Source of the DNA: Aeromonas taiwanensis
Lineage (GTDB): Bacteria; Pseudomonadota; Gammaproteobacteria; Enterobacterales; Aeromonadaceae
NCBI RefSeq assembly: GCF_000820165.1
Contig: NZ_CDDD01000004.1
Location: 363 to 53,846, forward strand
DNA length: 53,484 nt
Reading direction: 5' to 3'
Part shown: positions 44,050 through 53,066 of the stretch, piece after piece
Numbering within the stretch: position 1 is the stretch's first letter
Layout: the number at the start of each line of letters is the position of its first letter
Notes under the pieces: model-generated
Database searches by the model: none
What the model saw: the letters and a program-made list of their open reading frames with translations, nothing else
Told to the model about the DNA's origin: nothing
Made by a program: the position numbers and the translations under genes

Positions 44050-44970
44050 ATGTCTCGTCGTTTACCCCCGCTCAATGCCCTGAAAGCGTTTGAAGCCGCG
44101 GCTCGTCACTTGAGCTTTACCCGTGCAGCAGAAGAGCTGTTCGTGACCCAGGCCGCCATCAGCCACCAGATCAAGGCGCTGGAAGAGTACCTCGGCATCA
44201 AGCTGTTTCGCCGCAAGAACCGCTCCCTGCTGCTGACCGAGGAGGGGCAGAGCTACTTCCTCGACATCAAGGACATCTTCGCCTCCATCTCGGAGGCGAC
44301 CGACAAGCTGCTGGCCCGCAGCGCCAAGGGGGCGCTCACCGTCTCCCTGCAGCCGAGTTTCGCCATCCAGTGGCTGGTGCCCAGGCTGGTGAAATTCAGC
44401 GAGCGCCACCCCGATATCGACGTGCGGATCAAGGCGGTGGACATGGACGAGGGGTCGCTGACCGACGACGTGGACGTGGCCATCTACTACGGCCGTGGCA
44501 ACTGGCCGGGCCTGCGCTCGGACAAGCTGCACACCGAATACCTGATCCCGGTTTGCTCGCCCTTGCTGCTGACGGGCCCCAAGCCGCTGCGCACCCCGGA
44601 CGATCTGACCCGCCACACCCTGTTGCACGACACCTCCCGACGCGACTGGAAGGCCTGGTTCCGCCAGCTCGACATCGATGCCCCCAATGTCAACCAGGGG
44701 CCCATCTTCAGCCACTCCACCATGGTGATCCAGGCGGCGATCCACGGTCAGGGGGTGGCGCTGGGTCACAGCGTGCTGGCCCAGCCCGAGATCGAGGCCG
44801 GGCGCCTCATCTGCCCATTCGAGCAGGTGCTGGTGAGCAAGAACGCCTTCTATCTGGTGTGCCAGGAGCAGCAGTCCGATCAGGGCAAGATAGTGGCCTT
44901 CCGCGACTGGATGCTGGAGCTGGTGGAGCAGGAGGAGGCCCGCCGCCGGGCCCGTCTCGCGGATGCCTGA
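44050..44970 (+). CDS. gcvA: LysR-family regulator GcvA
   Basis: The 306-residue protein begins MSRRLPPLNALKAFEAAARH, nearly the E. coli GcvA start, followed by a winged helix (TRAAEELFVTQAAISHQIKALE) and a substrate-binding domain (DVDVAIYYGRGNWPGLRSDKL; IQAAIHGQGVALGHSVLA). In E. coli it activates the glycine cleavage operon and gcvB and represses itself, with GcvR as co-regulator. Position beside gcvB and ygdD/rlmM agrees with E. coli order. Confidence 0.95.
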   Translation: MSRRLPPLNALKAFEAAARHLSFTRAAEELFVTQAAISHQIKALEEYLGIKLFRRKNRSLLLTEEGQSYFLDIKDIFASISEATDKLLARSAKGALTVSLQPSFAIQWLVPRLVKFSERHPDIDVRIKAVDMDEGSLTDDVDVAIYYGRGNWPGLRSDKLHTEYLIPVCSPLLLTGPKPLRTPDDLTRHTLLHDTSRRDWKAWFRQLDIDAPNVNQGPIFSHSTMVIQAAIHGQGVALGHSVLAQPEIEAGRLICPFEQVLVSKNAFYLVCQEQQSDQGKIVAFRDWMLELVEQEEARRRARLADA

Positions 44971-45000
44971 CGGGCAACGCCATTGTCGAGGGAGAATTGG

Positions 45001-45636
45001 ATGAGTGACCTGACAAGAGAGGGGGCGAGCGACGCCCCCGTTCGCATTCTGCTGGCCCACGGCGCGGGAGCGGGCATGGAGCACGCCTTTCTCGCCGAGC
45101 TGTCGCGCCTGCTGGCGGGGCCGGACATCGAGGTAGTGCGTTTCAATTTCCCCTACATGAGCAAGCGGGCACAGGATGGCAAGCGCCGTCCGCCGGACCG
45201 GCAGCCCGTGCTGCTCGCGCACTGGCGCGAGATGGTGCGGGAGTTTGCCCATCCCAGGCTGTTTCTGGCGGGCAAATCCATGGGGGGGCGGATGGCGGCC
45301 GAGCTGTTTCAGGACGGGGACGGCGAGATGAATGCTGCAGGATTGATCGTTCTCGGGTATCCTTTCCACCCCCCGGCCAAGCCCGAGCGCTGGCGAGGGG
45401 AGGTGCTCAAGCAGATCACGACGCCCACCCTGCTGCTGCAGGGGGAGCGCGATACCTTCGGTTCTCGCGCCGAACTGGCCGATTTCCCCTTCTCACCCGC
45501 CGTATCGGTCCACTGGCTGACCGATGGGGATCATGGCTTCAAGCCGAGGAAGGCGAGCGGCCTGAGTGAGCAGGAAAACCTGCGTCTGGCCGCAGAGCGG
45601 ATCAAGGGCTTTGTCGCGGCGACGGGCCACTCCTGA
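45001..45636 (+). CDS. Alpha/beta hydrolase (KANL3/Tex30-type)
   Basis: The 211-residue soluble protein has an oxyanion-loop motif LLAHGAGAGMEH, a nucleophile elbow GKSMGGRMAAELF and a late His in TDGDHGFKPRKASG; Asp in QGERDTFGSR completes a likely triad. This pattern fits the small KANL3/Tex30 hydrolases, whose substrates are unknown. GAGGGAG precedes the ATG at 45001. It separates gcvA from the DUF423 gene. Confidence 0.85.
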   Translation: MSDLTREGASDAPVRILLAHGAGAGMEHAFLAELSRLLAGPDIEVVRFNFPYMSKRAQDGKRRPPDRQPVLLAHWREMVREFAHPRLFLAGKSMGGRMAAELFQDGDGEMNAAGLIVLGYPFHPPAKPERWRGEVLKQITTPTLLLQGERDTFGSRAELADFPFSPAVSVHWLTDGDHGFKPRKASGLSEQENLRLAAERIKGFVAATGHS

Positions 45637-45679
45637 TGCAAGCTGGCGAGTCGCGGTGAGAAGAGAGCAAGGAGAGAGG

Positions 45680-46066
45680 ATGCAGATCCATCGACATTGG
45701 CTGGTGCTGGCGGGCTTCTTCGGCCTGACGGCCACCATGCTGGGGGCCTATGGCGCCCACGGACTGGCGGCGACCGGTATCGCCCCCGCGCTGCTGGCGG
45801 CGTTCAATACCGCCGTGCAGTATCAGTTTTTCCACGCCCTGGCCCTGTTGGTGCTGGGGTGGTGCGGCGTGCGCAGCAAGGTGATTACCTTCGCGGGCAC
45901 TGCCTTTGTGCTGGGGATCCTGGGGTTCTCCGGCAGTATTTATGCCATGGTGCTGCTTGGCAGCAAGGGGCTGGGGCTTATCACCCCGGCCGGTGGCCTC
46001 TGTTTTATGTTGGGATGGGCAGCCCTGATCTGGGCTGGCTGTCGTCTTGGAGGAAAAAATGAATAA
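45680..46066 (+). CDS. ygdD: DUF423 membrane protein (YgdD-like)
   Basis: The 128-residue protein has four predicted membrane helices and the DUF423 features [30 protein letters not shown] and [11 protein letters not shown]. Its function is unknown. GGAGAGAGG precedes the ATG at 45680. It ends eight bases inside rlmM, the same pairing as E. coli ygdD-rlmM. Confidence 0.9.
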   Translation: MQIHRHWLVLAGFFGLTATMLGAYGAHGLAATGIAPALLAAFNTAVQYQFFHALALLVLGWCGVRSKVITFAGTAFVLGILGFSGSIYAMVLLGSKGLGLITPAGGLCFMLGWAALIWAGCRLGGKNE

Positions 46067-47153
46067 TCTGCTGCTTTATTGCCGCCCGGGTTTTGAGAAA
46101 GAGGCGGCGGCAGAGATCACCGAGCGCGCCAGCAACATGCAGTGCTACGGTTTTGCCCGGGTCAAGGACGACAGCGGTTATGTGCTCTTCGAACTGTATG
46201 ACGAGGAGCAGGCCGACCTGCTCGCTCGCAAGCTGCCGTTCCGGGAGCTCATCTTCATCCGCCAGATGCTGGTGGTGACCTGCGAGCTGAAGGATCTCGA
46301 TCTCTCGGATCGCGTCACTCCCATTCTGGAGGCGGCCCGGGACTACGCCATCTGCGGCGATCTGCGGGTGGAGACGGCCGATACCAACGAGGCGAAGGAG
46401 CTCTCCGCCTTCTGTCGCAAGTTCACCGTGCCGCTGCGTCAGGCGCTGCGCAGTAACGAGATCCTGACCAAGAAGGAGACGCCGCATCGCCCGGTGTTCC
46501 ACGCCTTCTTCCTGGCCAATGATCATGTGATGCTGGGTTACTCCTACTCCTTCAACAACTCCGCGTTCCACATGGGGATCCCGCGTCTGCGCTTCCCGGC
46601 GGACGCCCCGAGCCGCTCCAGCCTCAAGCTGGAAGAGGCCTTCTATGTCTTCGTGCCGCGGGAAGAGTGGGACTTGCGCCTCTGCTCCGGCCTGAAGGCG
46701 GTGGATCTCGGGGCTTGCCCCGGCGGCTGGACCTATCAGCTGGTGCGCCGCGGCATGATGGTGACCGCCGTGGACAACGGTATGATGGCCCAGTCCCTGA
46801 TGGATACCGGCCAGGTCAAGCACATCCGTGACGACGGCTTCGTCTGGCGGCCGAGCAAGAAGAACACCTACTGGCTGGTGTGCGACATGGTGGACAAGCC
46901 GGCTCGGGTGACCCACATGATCGCCGACTGGTTCCGGGAGAACGACTGCCAGGAGGCCATGTTCAACCTCAAGCTGCCGATGAAGAAGCGTTACGCCGAG
47001 GCGGTGCACAACATCGAGGTGCTGCGGGAGATGCTCAGGGAGATCGACAACAGCTTCGTGATCCAGGCCAAGCAGCTCTACCATGACCGCGAAGAGATCA
47101 CGGTGCACGTCTTCAACAAGTACTGGGTCTCCAAGCTGACGCCCAAGGCCTGA
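46059..47153 (+). CDS. rlmM: 23S rRNA (cytidine-2498-2'-O)-methyltransferase
   Basis: The 364-residue enzyme has an N-terminal THUMP-like region and a Rossmann methyltransferase domain with [18 protein letters not shown] (SAM site) and NLKLPMKKR (catalytic Lys). It ends [15 protein letters not shown], as in RlmM. It 2'-O-methylates C2498 of 23S rRNA. The ATG at 46059 has GGAGGAAAA upstream; a TTG four codons earlier is not needed. Confidence 0.95.
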   Translation: MNNLLLYCRPGFEKEAAAEITERASNMQCYGFARVKDDSGYVLFELYDEEQADLLARKLPFRELIFIRQMLVVTCELKDLDLSDRVTPILEAARDYAICGDLRVETADTNEAKELSAFCRKFTVPLRQALRSNEILTKKETPHRPVFHAFFLANDHVMLGYSYSFNNSAFHMGIPRLRFPADAPSRSSLKLEEAFYVFVPREEWDLRLCSGLKAVDLGACPGGWTYQLVRRGMMVTAVDNGMMAQSLMDTGQVKHIRDDGFVWRPSKKNTYWLVCDMVDKPARVTHMIADWFRENDCQEAMFNLKLPMKKRYAEAVHNIEVLREMLREIDNSFVIQAKQLYHDREEITVHVFNKYWVSKLTPKA

Positions 47154-47175
47154 TGTTGCGAATGTGCTCCTGAAC

Positions 47176-47206
47176 AAAAAAACCGGACGGCAACGTCCGG
47201 TTTTTT
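47176..47206. terminator. Bidirectional terminator after rlmM
   Basis: A 7-bp stem (CCGGACG/CGTCCGG, GCAA loop) is flanked by seven A and six T, serving rlmM and the converging gene. Confidence 0.92.
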
Positions 47207-47219
47207 GTGGGCGATGCCC

Positions 47220-47663
47220 TCAGAAGCGGTAGTCAAAGCGCATCATGGACTCGTCATCGGTGATCTTGACCTCGATCTGGAGGGGAATGGTCTTGTCGGT
47301 GGGATTGAACTGCATCTTGACGCCATCGCCCCGCAACTTGACCGAGGTATTGATGCCACCGGCATTGAACTTGATCCTGGGTCTTTGCTTCTCGAAGGAG
47401 AGGCTGACGCTCTTCTCGGCGGTCAGGTTCAACTTCTGGTAGGCGCTGATCTGCTTGCCGCCATTGCTGTCGGTGATGATGTCCACGCCCAGGGAGAGCG
47501 GCTTGGGCGTCTTGAGCAGATCGTTGGTATCCAGGGTGGACTGCCAGGTCTGCTTGGCCGGTTGTTCATGCTGGGGTGGCGGTGTCAGCCAGGCGTTCTC
47601 GATGGGCCTGTCTAATGCCAGGGTACTGCTGCTGACGATCAGCAAGATGAAAGTAGCACGCAT
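47220..47663 (-). CDS. Periplasmic protein of unknown function
   Basis: The 147-residue product has a signal peptide (MRATFILLIVSSSTLAL), a Pro/Gln-rich linker (TPPPQHEQPAKQTW) and a predicted beta-rich C-terminal half with repeated short strands (KSVSLSFEKQRPRIKFNAGG; SVKLRGDGVKMQFNP). It ends in Phe after alternating hydrophobics (MMRFDYRF), which might suit outer-membrane contact, but it is too short for a typical porin. AAGGAG precedes the ATG at 47663. I do not recognise the family. Confidence 0.75.
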   Translation of the reverse strand: MRATFILLIVSSSTLALDRPIENAWLTPPPQHEQPAKQTWQSTLDTNDLLKTPKPLSLGVDIITDSNGGKQISAYQKLNLTAEKSVSLSFEKQRPRIKFNAGGINTSVKLRGDGVKMQFNPTDKTIPLQIEVKITDDESMMRFDYRF

Positions 47664-47730
47664 AGTGGATCTCCTTATCCCTCCTAAGAACATAGTATTC
47701 ATCTGGCGAGGGAGGAAGGCGGATCCGGCA

Positions 47731-47760
47731 TAAAACAAAGGGAGCCGAAGCTCCCTTTTT
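47731..47760. terminator. Terminator of the isocitrate dehydrogenase gene
   Basis: On the minus strand a 9-bp stem (AAAGGGAGC/GCTCCCTTT) with a stable TTCG loop is followed by GTTTT. It lies 22 bases after the gene's stop. Confidence 0.85.
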
Positions 47761-47782
47761 AAATCAATTGGTTAGACCTGTT

Positions 47783-48790
47783 TTACAGACGTTCTATGAT
47801 GGCCAGGGTAAATTCGCTGGTGGACGCGGAGCCCCCTAGATCCCGGGTCACCCGATCACCGGATTCGATGGTCGCGCGGACCGCCTCGCGAATGCGCTCG
47901 GCCTTGTCCTGCATGCCCAGGTACTCCAGCATCTGGATGGAGGCGAGGATCACCGAGGTGGGGTTGGCGATGTTCTTGCCGGCGATGTCCGGTGCAGAGC
48001 CGTGCACCGCTTCGAAGATGGCGGCGCCATCCCCGATGTTGGCACCCGGGGCCATGCCCAGACCGCCTACCAGGCCGGCGCACAGATCCGAGAGGATGTC
48101 GCCGAACAGGTTGGTGGTGACCATCACATCGAAGCGCTCCGGGTACATCACCAGATTCATGCAGGCGGCGTCGACGATCATCTCTTCGCTCTGGATGTCC
48201 GGGTAGCGGGCCGCGATCTCGCGAGCCACTTCCAGGAACAGGCCTGAGGTGGATTTGAGGATGTTGGCCTTGTGGATGATGGTGACCTTCTTGCGTCCCT
48301 CCTGGCGGGCCAGCTCGAAGGCGAAGGTGACGATGCGTGCAGCCCCTTCCCGGGTGATGATGCTCATCGCCTCGGCGCTCTGGTTGTCGTCGCTGCGCTT
48401 TTGTCCGGCACCGGAGTACATCCCTTCGGTGTTCTCGCGCACCGTGATGATGTCGATGTTCTCGTAGCGGCTCTTGGTGCCCTTGAAGGAAAGCACGGGG
48501 CGCACGTTGGCGTAGAGGTTGAACTTCTTGCGCAGGGATACGTTGATGGAGGTGAAGCCGCCGCCGACCGGGGTGGTGAGCGGGCCCTTCAGGCTGACCT
48601 TGTTCTTCTCAATCAGGTCCAGCGTGGCCTGGGGCAGCAGCTCGCCGTGCTTCTCCAGCGCCACCAGACCGGCGTCGGCATATTCGTATTCGAAATCACA
48701 ACCGGCGTGGGTCAGGATCTGGATGGCGGATTCGATGATGCTGGGGCCTATGCCGTCGCCCGGGATGACGGTAATTTTTCTTTTTGACAT
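47783..48790 (-). CDS. NAD-type isocitrate dehydrogenase
   Basis: The 335-residue enzyme belongs to the isocitrate/isopropylmalate dehydrogenase family (ITVIPGDGIGPSIIE; ENTEGMYSG; DAACMNLVMYPERFDVMVTTN, quoted in part; GDGAAIFEAVHGSAPDIAGKN). TSINVSLRKKFNLYANVRP is the substrate-binding segment of mitochondrial-type NAD-IDH rather than LeuB. It should convert isocitrate to 2-oxoglutarate. It is monocistronic, with its own terminator. Homoisocitrate or isopropylmalate activity is less likely. Confidence 0.85.
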   Translation of the reverse strand: MSKRKITVIPGDGIGPSIIESAIQILTHAGCDFEYEYADAGLVALEKHGELLPQATLDLIEKNKVSLKGPLTTPVGGGFTSINVSLRKKFNLYANVRPVLSFKGTKSRYENIDIITVRENTEGMYSGAGQKRSDDNQSAEAMSIITREGAARIVTFAFELARQEGRKKVTIIHKANILKSTSGLFLEVAREIAARYPDIQSEEMIVDAACMNLVMYPERFDVMVTTNLFGDILSDLCAGLVGGLGMAPGANIGDGAAIFEAVHGSAPDIAGKNIANPTSVILASIQMLEYLGMQDKAERIREAVRATIESGDRVTRDLGGSASTSEFTLAIIERL

Positions 48791-48933
48791 GAGACGTATC
48801 CACTTCTAGGGAACAGAGGGAGAGGATTCGGCGGATTTATACCATTTTTGCATCACTTCCTCCATGTTTCTTTACATATATCCCATTTATGTCAACAGGT
48901 ACGGCCTCCCACTGTGCCATGGCGTGCTGGGGA

Positions 48934-49743
48934 TCACGCCTGTGCACCGGCGTCGGGCGGATAGCGGATCTCCTTGAGGTTGAACCCAAGAGGAATGTCA
49001 CGCTGCAGTTGCACCAGCCGCCGGGCCAGCAGGGCCTCTTCCTTGTGCTGGCGCAACCTGAGCAGGGGCCTGGCGGCATCCTCCTGCTCGCAGGCGGTCA
49101 GCATGGCGGCCAGGTCCCCGTATTGCAGCAACAGCTGGGTGGCAGTCTTGGGGCCTATGCCCGGCACGCCCCTGATGTTGGAACCGCCGATGCCGGTCAG
49201 GGCCCAGAAGTCCACGAGCTGCGCCGGGGCGACGCCGTACTGCTGCTGCACGAAGGCGGCGTCCAGCCAGCGCTTGTTGAAGTAGTCGCGGATCCGGATC
49301 TGCGGGCAGATGAGCTGGCAGAAGCCCTTGTCGGTGGAGATGATGGTCGCCCTGCCCCCATGCTGGGCAAGGCCGCTGGCCAGGGTGGCGACAAGATCGT
49401 CCGCCTCGTCGGTCTGGGAGAGCAGGGCATCGACGCCACACTCCCAGAAGGCATCCTGCAGATCGGCCAGCCCCTCTCTCAGCTCGTCCGGCATGGGCGT
49501 ACGCCCCTCCTTGTAGGCCGGATAGACCTCCTTGCGCCAGCTGTGCACATCGCAGCCATTCTCTCCGTCAAAGACTGCGATGGCGTGGGTCGGCTCGCTG
49601 CTGGCCAGCAGCTTTCTGGTGGTGTTGATGAGGTTGGCGCGGGTGGCGATCAGAGCCTGGGCCGGAGTCAGCCCTTGCTGGTTCTGCACCGCGTGCAGGC
49701 GGCGGATGAGGTTGAGGGCATCGATGATGAGCAGGTGTGGCAT
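48934..49743 (-). CDS. xni: Flap endonuclease Xni (ExoIX)
   Basis: The 269-residue protein resembles the 5'-nuclease domain of DNA polymerase I: MPHLLIIDALNLIRRLHAV, AVFDGENG, EADDLVATLA, STDKGFCQL and a helix-hairpin-helix (GVPGIGPKTATQLL). E. coli Xni lacks some active-site carboxylates of typical FENs yet still cleaves flaps with Mg2+. The ATG at 49743 gives the conserved N terminus. Confidence 0.93.
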   Translation of the reverse strand: MPHLLIIDALNLIRRLHAVQNQQGLTPAQALIATRANLINTTRKLLASSEPTHAIAVFDGENGCDVHSWRKEVYPAYKEGRTPMPDELREGLADLQDAFWECGVDALLSQTDEADDLVATLASGLAQHGGRATIISTDKGFCQLICPQIRIRDYFNKRWLDAAFVQQQYGVAPAQLVDFWALTGIGGSNIRGVPGIGPKTATQLLLQYGDLAAMLTACEQEDAARPLLRLRQHKEEALLARRLVQLQRDIPLGFNLKEIRYPPDAGAQA

Positions 49744-49827
49744 GGGGCATTCTCGGGCGTCGGGGGGGCTCATTGTAACAAGGGATGGATGCCATGCTAA
49801 CCCTGCTGGGAGGAAGGGGCGGACATG

Positions 49828-49850
49828 AAAAAGGGGCCTTGCGGCCCCTT
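49828..49850 (-). terminator. Terminator of ppnN
   Basis: An 8-bp stem (AAGGGGCC/GGCCCCTT) with GCAA loop on the minus strand is followed by a T run, 18 bases after the ppnN stop. Confidence 0.88.
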
Positions 49851-49867
49851 CTTCATCCGGTGACGTC

Positions 49868-51223
49868 TCACTTCACGATTTCGTAGCAGGGGATGTACTG
49901 GCTGCCCGGCAGCTTCATGCGCTGCTGCTTGACGAAGCTCTCCAGCAACCTGTCCATCAGGTGCATCAGCTCCTTGTCGCCGTGCAGTTTGAAGGGGCCC
50001 TTCTTCTCGATGGCCCGGATGCCCCCTTCCTTGACGTTGCCGGCGACGATGCCGGAGAAGGCGCGGCGCAGGTTGGCCGCCAGCAACTGGGGCGGCTGGT
50101 TACGGTGCAGATCCAGGCTGGCCATGCTGGCGTGATCCGGCTCGAACGGCAGCTGGAACTCCGGTTCGATGCGCAGGGACCAGTTGAAGGAGTAGGCATC
50201 CCCCACCGACTTGCGGTATTCGCGGATCTTCGGCATCGCTTCCTTCATCACGCGGGCCACCTCGGGGGCATCGCCGATGATGATGCGGTAGAGGCTGGTG
50301 GCCGCTTCCCCCAGGGTCGCCTTGACGAAGTCATCGATGGCACGGAAGTAGTCCGCGCTCTCCTTCGGGCCGGTCAGCACGATGGGGATGGGTTGGCGAT
50401 CGTTGGCCGGGTGCATCATGATGCCGAGCAGATAAAGCAGCTCCTCGGCGGTGCCGACCCCACCCGGGAAGATGATGATGCCGTGGCCCAGGCGCACGAA
50501 GGCTTCCAGCCGCTTCTCGATGTCAGGCAGGATGACCAGTTCATTGACGATGGGGTTCGGCGGCTCGGCAGCGATGATGGAGGGTTCGGTGAGGCCGATG
50601 TAGCGGCCATTGCGCACCCGCTGCTTGGCGTGGCCGACGGCAGCCCCCTTCATGGGGCCCTCCATGGCGCCCGGACCGCAGCCGGTACAGATGTTCAGCT
50701 CGCGCAGCCCCAGCTCGCTCCCCACCGCCCGGGTGTACTGGTATTCCACCTCGTTGATGGAGTGGCCGCCCCAGCAGACCACCAGGTTGGGGTCGGCGCC
50801 GGGCAGGATTGCCTTGGCGTTGCGCAGGATGGCGAACACCACGTTGGAGATGTGGGTGGAGCTGGTCAGGTTGACCAGGCGGTTTGATTCCAGCTGGGTC
50901 GACACATAGAGGATGTCCCGCAGCACGGAGAAGAGGTGCTCCTGGATGCCGCGGATGATCTCGCCGTCGACGAAGGCATGCTCGGGGGCGTTGAACAGCT
51001 CTAGCTTGACCCCGCGCTCGCGCCGGATCACGTGAATATCGAAGGACTTGAAGCGCTCCAGTATCTCTTTGGAGCTGTCGGTGTGGCTGCCGGAGTTGAG
51101 CACCGCCAGCGAGCAGTTGCGAAACAGTTGATAGATATCGCTGGAGGCGGTCTGCTTGAGGCGATCCACCTCGAGCTGGGACAGCAGGTCCATGCTGCCC
51201 ACTGGATTGATATGTGTAATCAT
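49868..51223 (-). CDS. ppnN: Nucleotide 5'-monophosphate nucleosidase PpnN
   Basis: The 451-residue protein closely follows E. coli PpnN (YgdH). The central LOG/lysine-decarboxylase-like domain carries [16 protein letters not shown] and [16 protein letters not shown], the nucleotide-binding and catalytic motifs. N- and C-terminal PpnN-specific domains flank it. It cleaves purine and pyrimidine monophosphates to base and ribose phosphate and is activated by (p)ppGpp in E. coli. Confidence 0.95.
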   Translation of the reverse strand: MITHINPVGSMDLLSQLEVDRLKQTASSDIYQLFRNCSLAVLNSGSHTDSSKEILERFKSFDIHVIRRERGVKLELFNAPEHAFVDGEIIRGIQEHLFSVLRDILYVSTQLESNRLVNLTSSTHISNVVFAILRNAKAILPGADPNLVVCWGGHSINEVEYQYTRAVGSELGLRELNICTGCGPGAMEGPMKGAAVGHAKQRVRNGRYIGLTEPSIIAAEPPNPIVNELVILPDIEKRLEAFVRLGHGIIIFPGGVGTAEELLYLLGIMMHPANDRQPIPIVLTGPKESADYFRAIDDFVKATLGEAATSLYRIIIGDAPEVARVMKEAMPKIREYRKSVGDAYSFNWSLRIEPEFQLPFEPDHASMASLDLHRNQPPQLLAANLRRAFSGIVAGNVKEGGIRAIEKKGPFKLHGDKELMHLMDRLLESFVKQQRMKLPGSQYIPCYEIVK

Positions 51224-51379
51224 AATTCCCCTTTCACTCGCTTGTTATCGTTGTGCTTTCCCTGGGGAGAAAACGGGATGCCTGGGCATCCCTCTTTTCG
51301 ATAGTAGAGGCAAGGGGGTGGGCAGGGGAATAGGGGACAAGTGCGTTTGCCGGTTTTTTAGCCTCAGTTAAGCCCGGAT

Positions 51380-52981
51380 TCAGGCGAGATTGACCTGATC
51401 CCGACCCGAGTGCTTGGAGCTGTAGAGCGCCTTGTCGGCACGCTCGAATGCGTCCGTGGTATGGTCGCCGGTGCGAAACAGGGTGGCACCGATGGAGATG
51501 GTGATCTCGACCCTGGCATCGCGGAAGCGGAACGGAATGCTCTTGACGGTCTGGCGCAGGTTCTCCAGGGGCTTCTGGTACTTGTCCGGATTGATGTTCG
51601 GCAGCAACACCACGAACTCCTCCCCCCCGAAGCGGGCGATGAAGTCGGTATCCCGCAGGGCGTTCTGCAGCGCCTTGGCGACCACCTTCAATGCCTTGTC
51701 GCCGGCCATGTGGCCATAGTTGTCGTTGATGTTCTTGAAGTGGTCGATGTCGATGATGGCCAGGCACAGCGGGGTGCCGTAGCGCAGCCATCGCTTGTAT
51801 TCGAGCTCGAGCCGCTCGTCGAGGGCCGCCCGGTTGTGCACCTGGGTCAGGCTGTCGAGGAACAGCTTGTGCTTTTGAATGGTGAGCCGCTTCTTGTATT
51901 CGGCCGTCTCTTCCTTCATGAGGCGCAACTTGGCCTCCATGTTGGAGAGGTGGGTGAGCAGGTGGCGCTCGCGGTGGCTCATCTCGTCGCGCTCCTGCTG
52001 CAGGCGACGGATGGTGTTCAGGTGGCCGGAGATGGCTCCCTTGAGCGTCTGTGGCGAGTCGTGCTCGGCCATGGTGCGATCGATGGCGGTGAGCTCCCGC
52101 TCCAGCGCCTGACCGCTCAGGTGGGAGGCATTTTGCAGCGCACGGCCCTCGTCCAGGGACTCGGTAAAGTTGAAGTGGACCGCGGAGAGGCTCTCGTTCA
52201 GGGTGCTGAGAAACGCCTGGGAGGCTTTGCGCTCCTCCCGGGTGCCTTCGATGATGAGTTCGATGATCTGCAGGCAGACCTCGGCCAGCAGGGCAGGGCT
52301 GATCCCCCCGAGCAACTGGCGGCGAATGTCGGCCAGGCTCTCGCCCACGGCCCCGGCGAAATCCAGCTCGGTGATGAGGCGCTGCAATTCATCGGAGATC
52401 TGGGCATGGGCCTTGATGTCGAAGGAGTCGGCAGGCGCCGGGCTGGAGAGCTCGGTGGTCATCTCCGGGGACGGCGGGATCAGCGGCTGGCGCGGCAGCA
52501 GCTGGATCTTGATGGCCTGCTGGTAGAACTCCAGCAGCCGGATCACCTTCTTCTGGTGATCGCCGATGCCATAACACTCGGGACTGGCGAGAAACTCCTT
52601 GAGGGAGCGCCGGGTCTCTTCCGGAAACCCCTTGATGGCCTTGAGCTGCTTGCTGCCCAGATCGATGGCGGTCCGGGTCAGGCTGATGGACTCTTCCATG
52701 GTATGGCTGTGCTGCTGCAACAGCTTTTCGATGGTGGCGAGTTCGGCATCTATGGTGGTGAGCGGGGGATTGCCATCCAGCTTCTGCTTGAGCTTGGCGA
52801 GGCGGTTGTCCAGCTCGCGATCGTGGCCACGGCAGGCCTGCATCAGCTTGGCGATGAACTGGATGCTCCGGGCGCGCTCGGCGTCGGAGAACGTGGCCAT
52901 GCCATCGAGCTCCTGCTGTTTCTGCTGGAGGGATTCCCTGAGTCTTGCCAGTTGTCCTGTTACGGCAGCCATATCATTCAT
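51380..52981 (-). CDS. GGDEF diguanylate cyclase with long cytoplasmic N-terminal region
   Basis: The 533-residue protein ends in a GGDEF domain: DSLTQVHNRAALDERL, DIDHFKNINDNYGH and the active-site RFGGEEFVVLL. It should make cyclic di-GMP. No RxxD product-inhibition site is seen at the usual place (LRDTDFI precedes the active loop). The first 350 residues are helical, with coiled coils near 1-40 and 320-370, and no membrane helix. No sensory domain was recognised. A possible c-di-GMP partner in this window is YajQ. Confidence 0.9.
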   Translation of the reverse strand: MNDMAAVTGQLARLRESLQQKQQELDGMATFSDAERARSIQFIAKLMQACRGHDRELDNRLAKLKQKLDGNPPLTTIDAELATIEKLLQQHSHTMEESISLTRTAIDLGSKQLKAIKGFPEETRRSLKEFLASPECYGIGDHQKKVIRLLEFYQQAIKIQLLPRQPLIPPSPEMTTELSSPAPADSFDIKAHAQISDELQRLITELDFAGAVGESLADIRRQLLGGISPALLAEVCLQIIELIIEGTREERKASQAFLSTLNESLSAVHFNFTESLDEGRALQNASHLSGQALERELTAIDRTMAEHDSPQTLKGAISGHLNTIRRLQQERDEMSHRERHLLTHLSNMEAKLRLMKEETAEYKKRLTIQKHKLFLDSLTQVHNRAALDERLELEYKRWLRYGTPLCLAIIDIDHFKNINDNYGHMAGDKALKVVAKALQNALRDTDFIARFGGEEFVVLLPNINPDKYQKPLENLRQTVKSIPFRFRDARVEITISIGATLFRTGDHTTDAFERADKALYSSKHSGRDQVNLA

Positions 52982-53066
52982 TGTTCAGGTCGCCCTGTCG
53001 TCATTATCGTTTTTGTGTCGTCCAGCAACAGTAAGCCAATGAAAGACCCCGTTGAGTACCTTGTTG

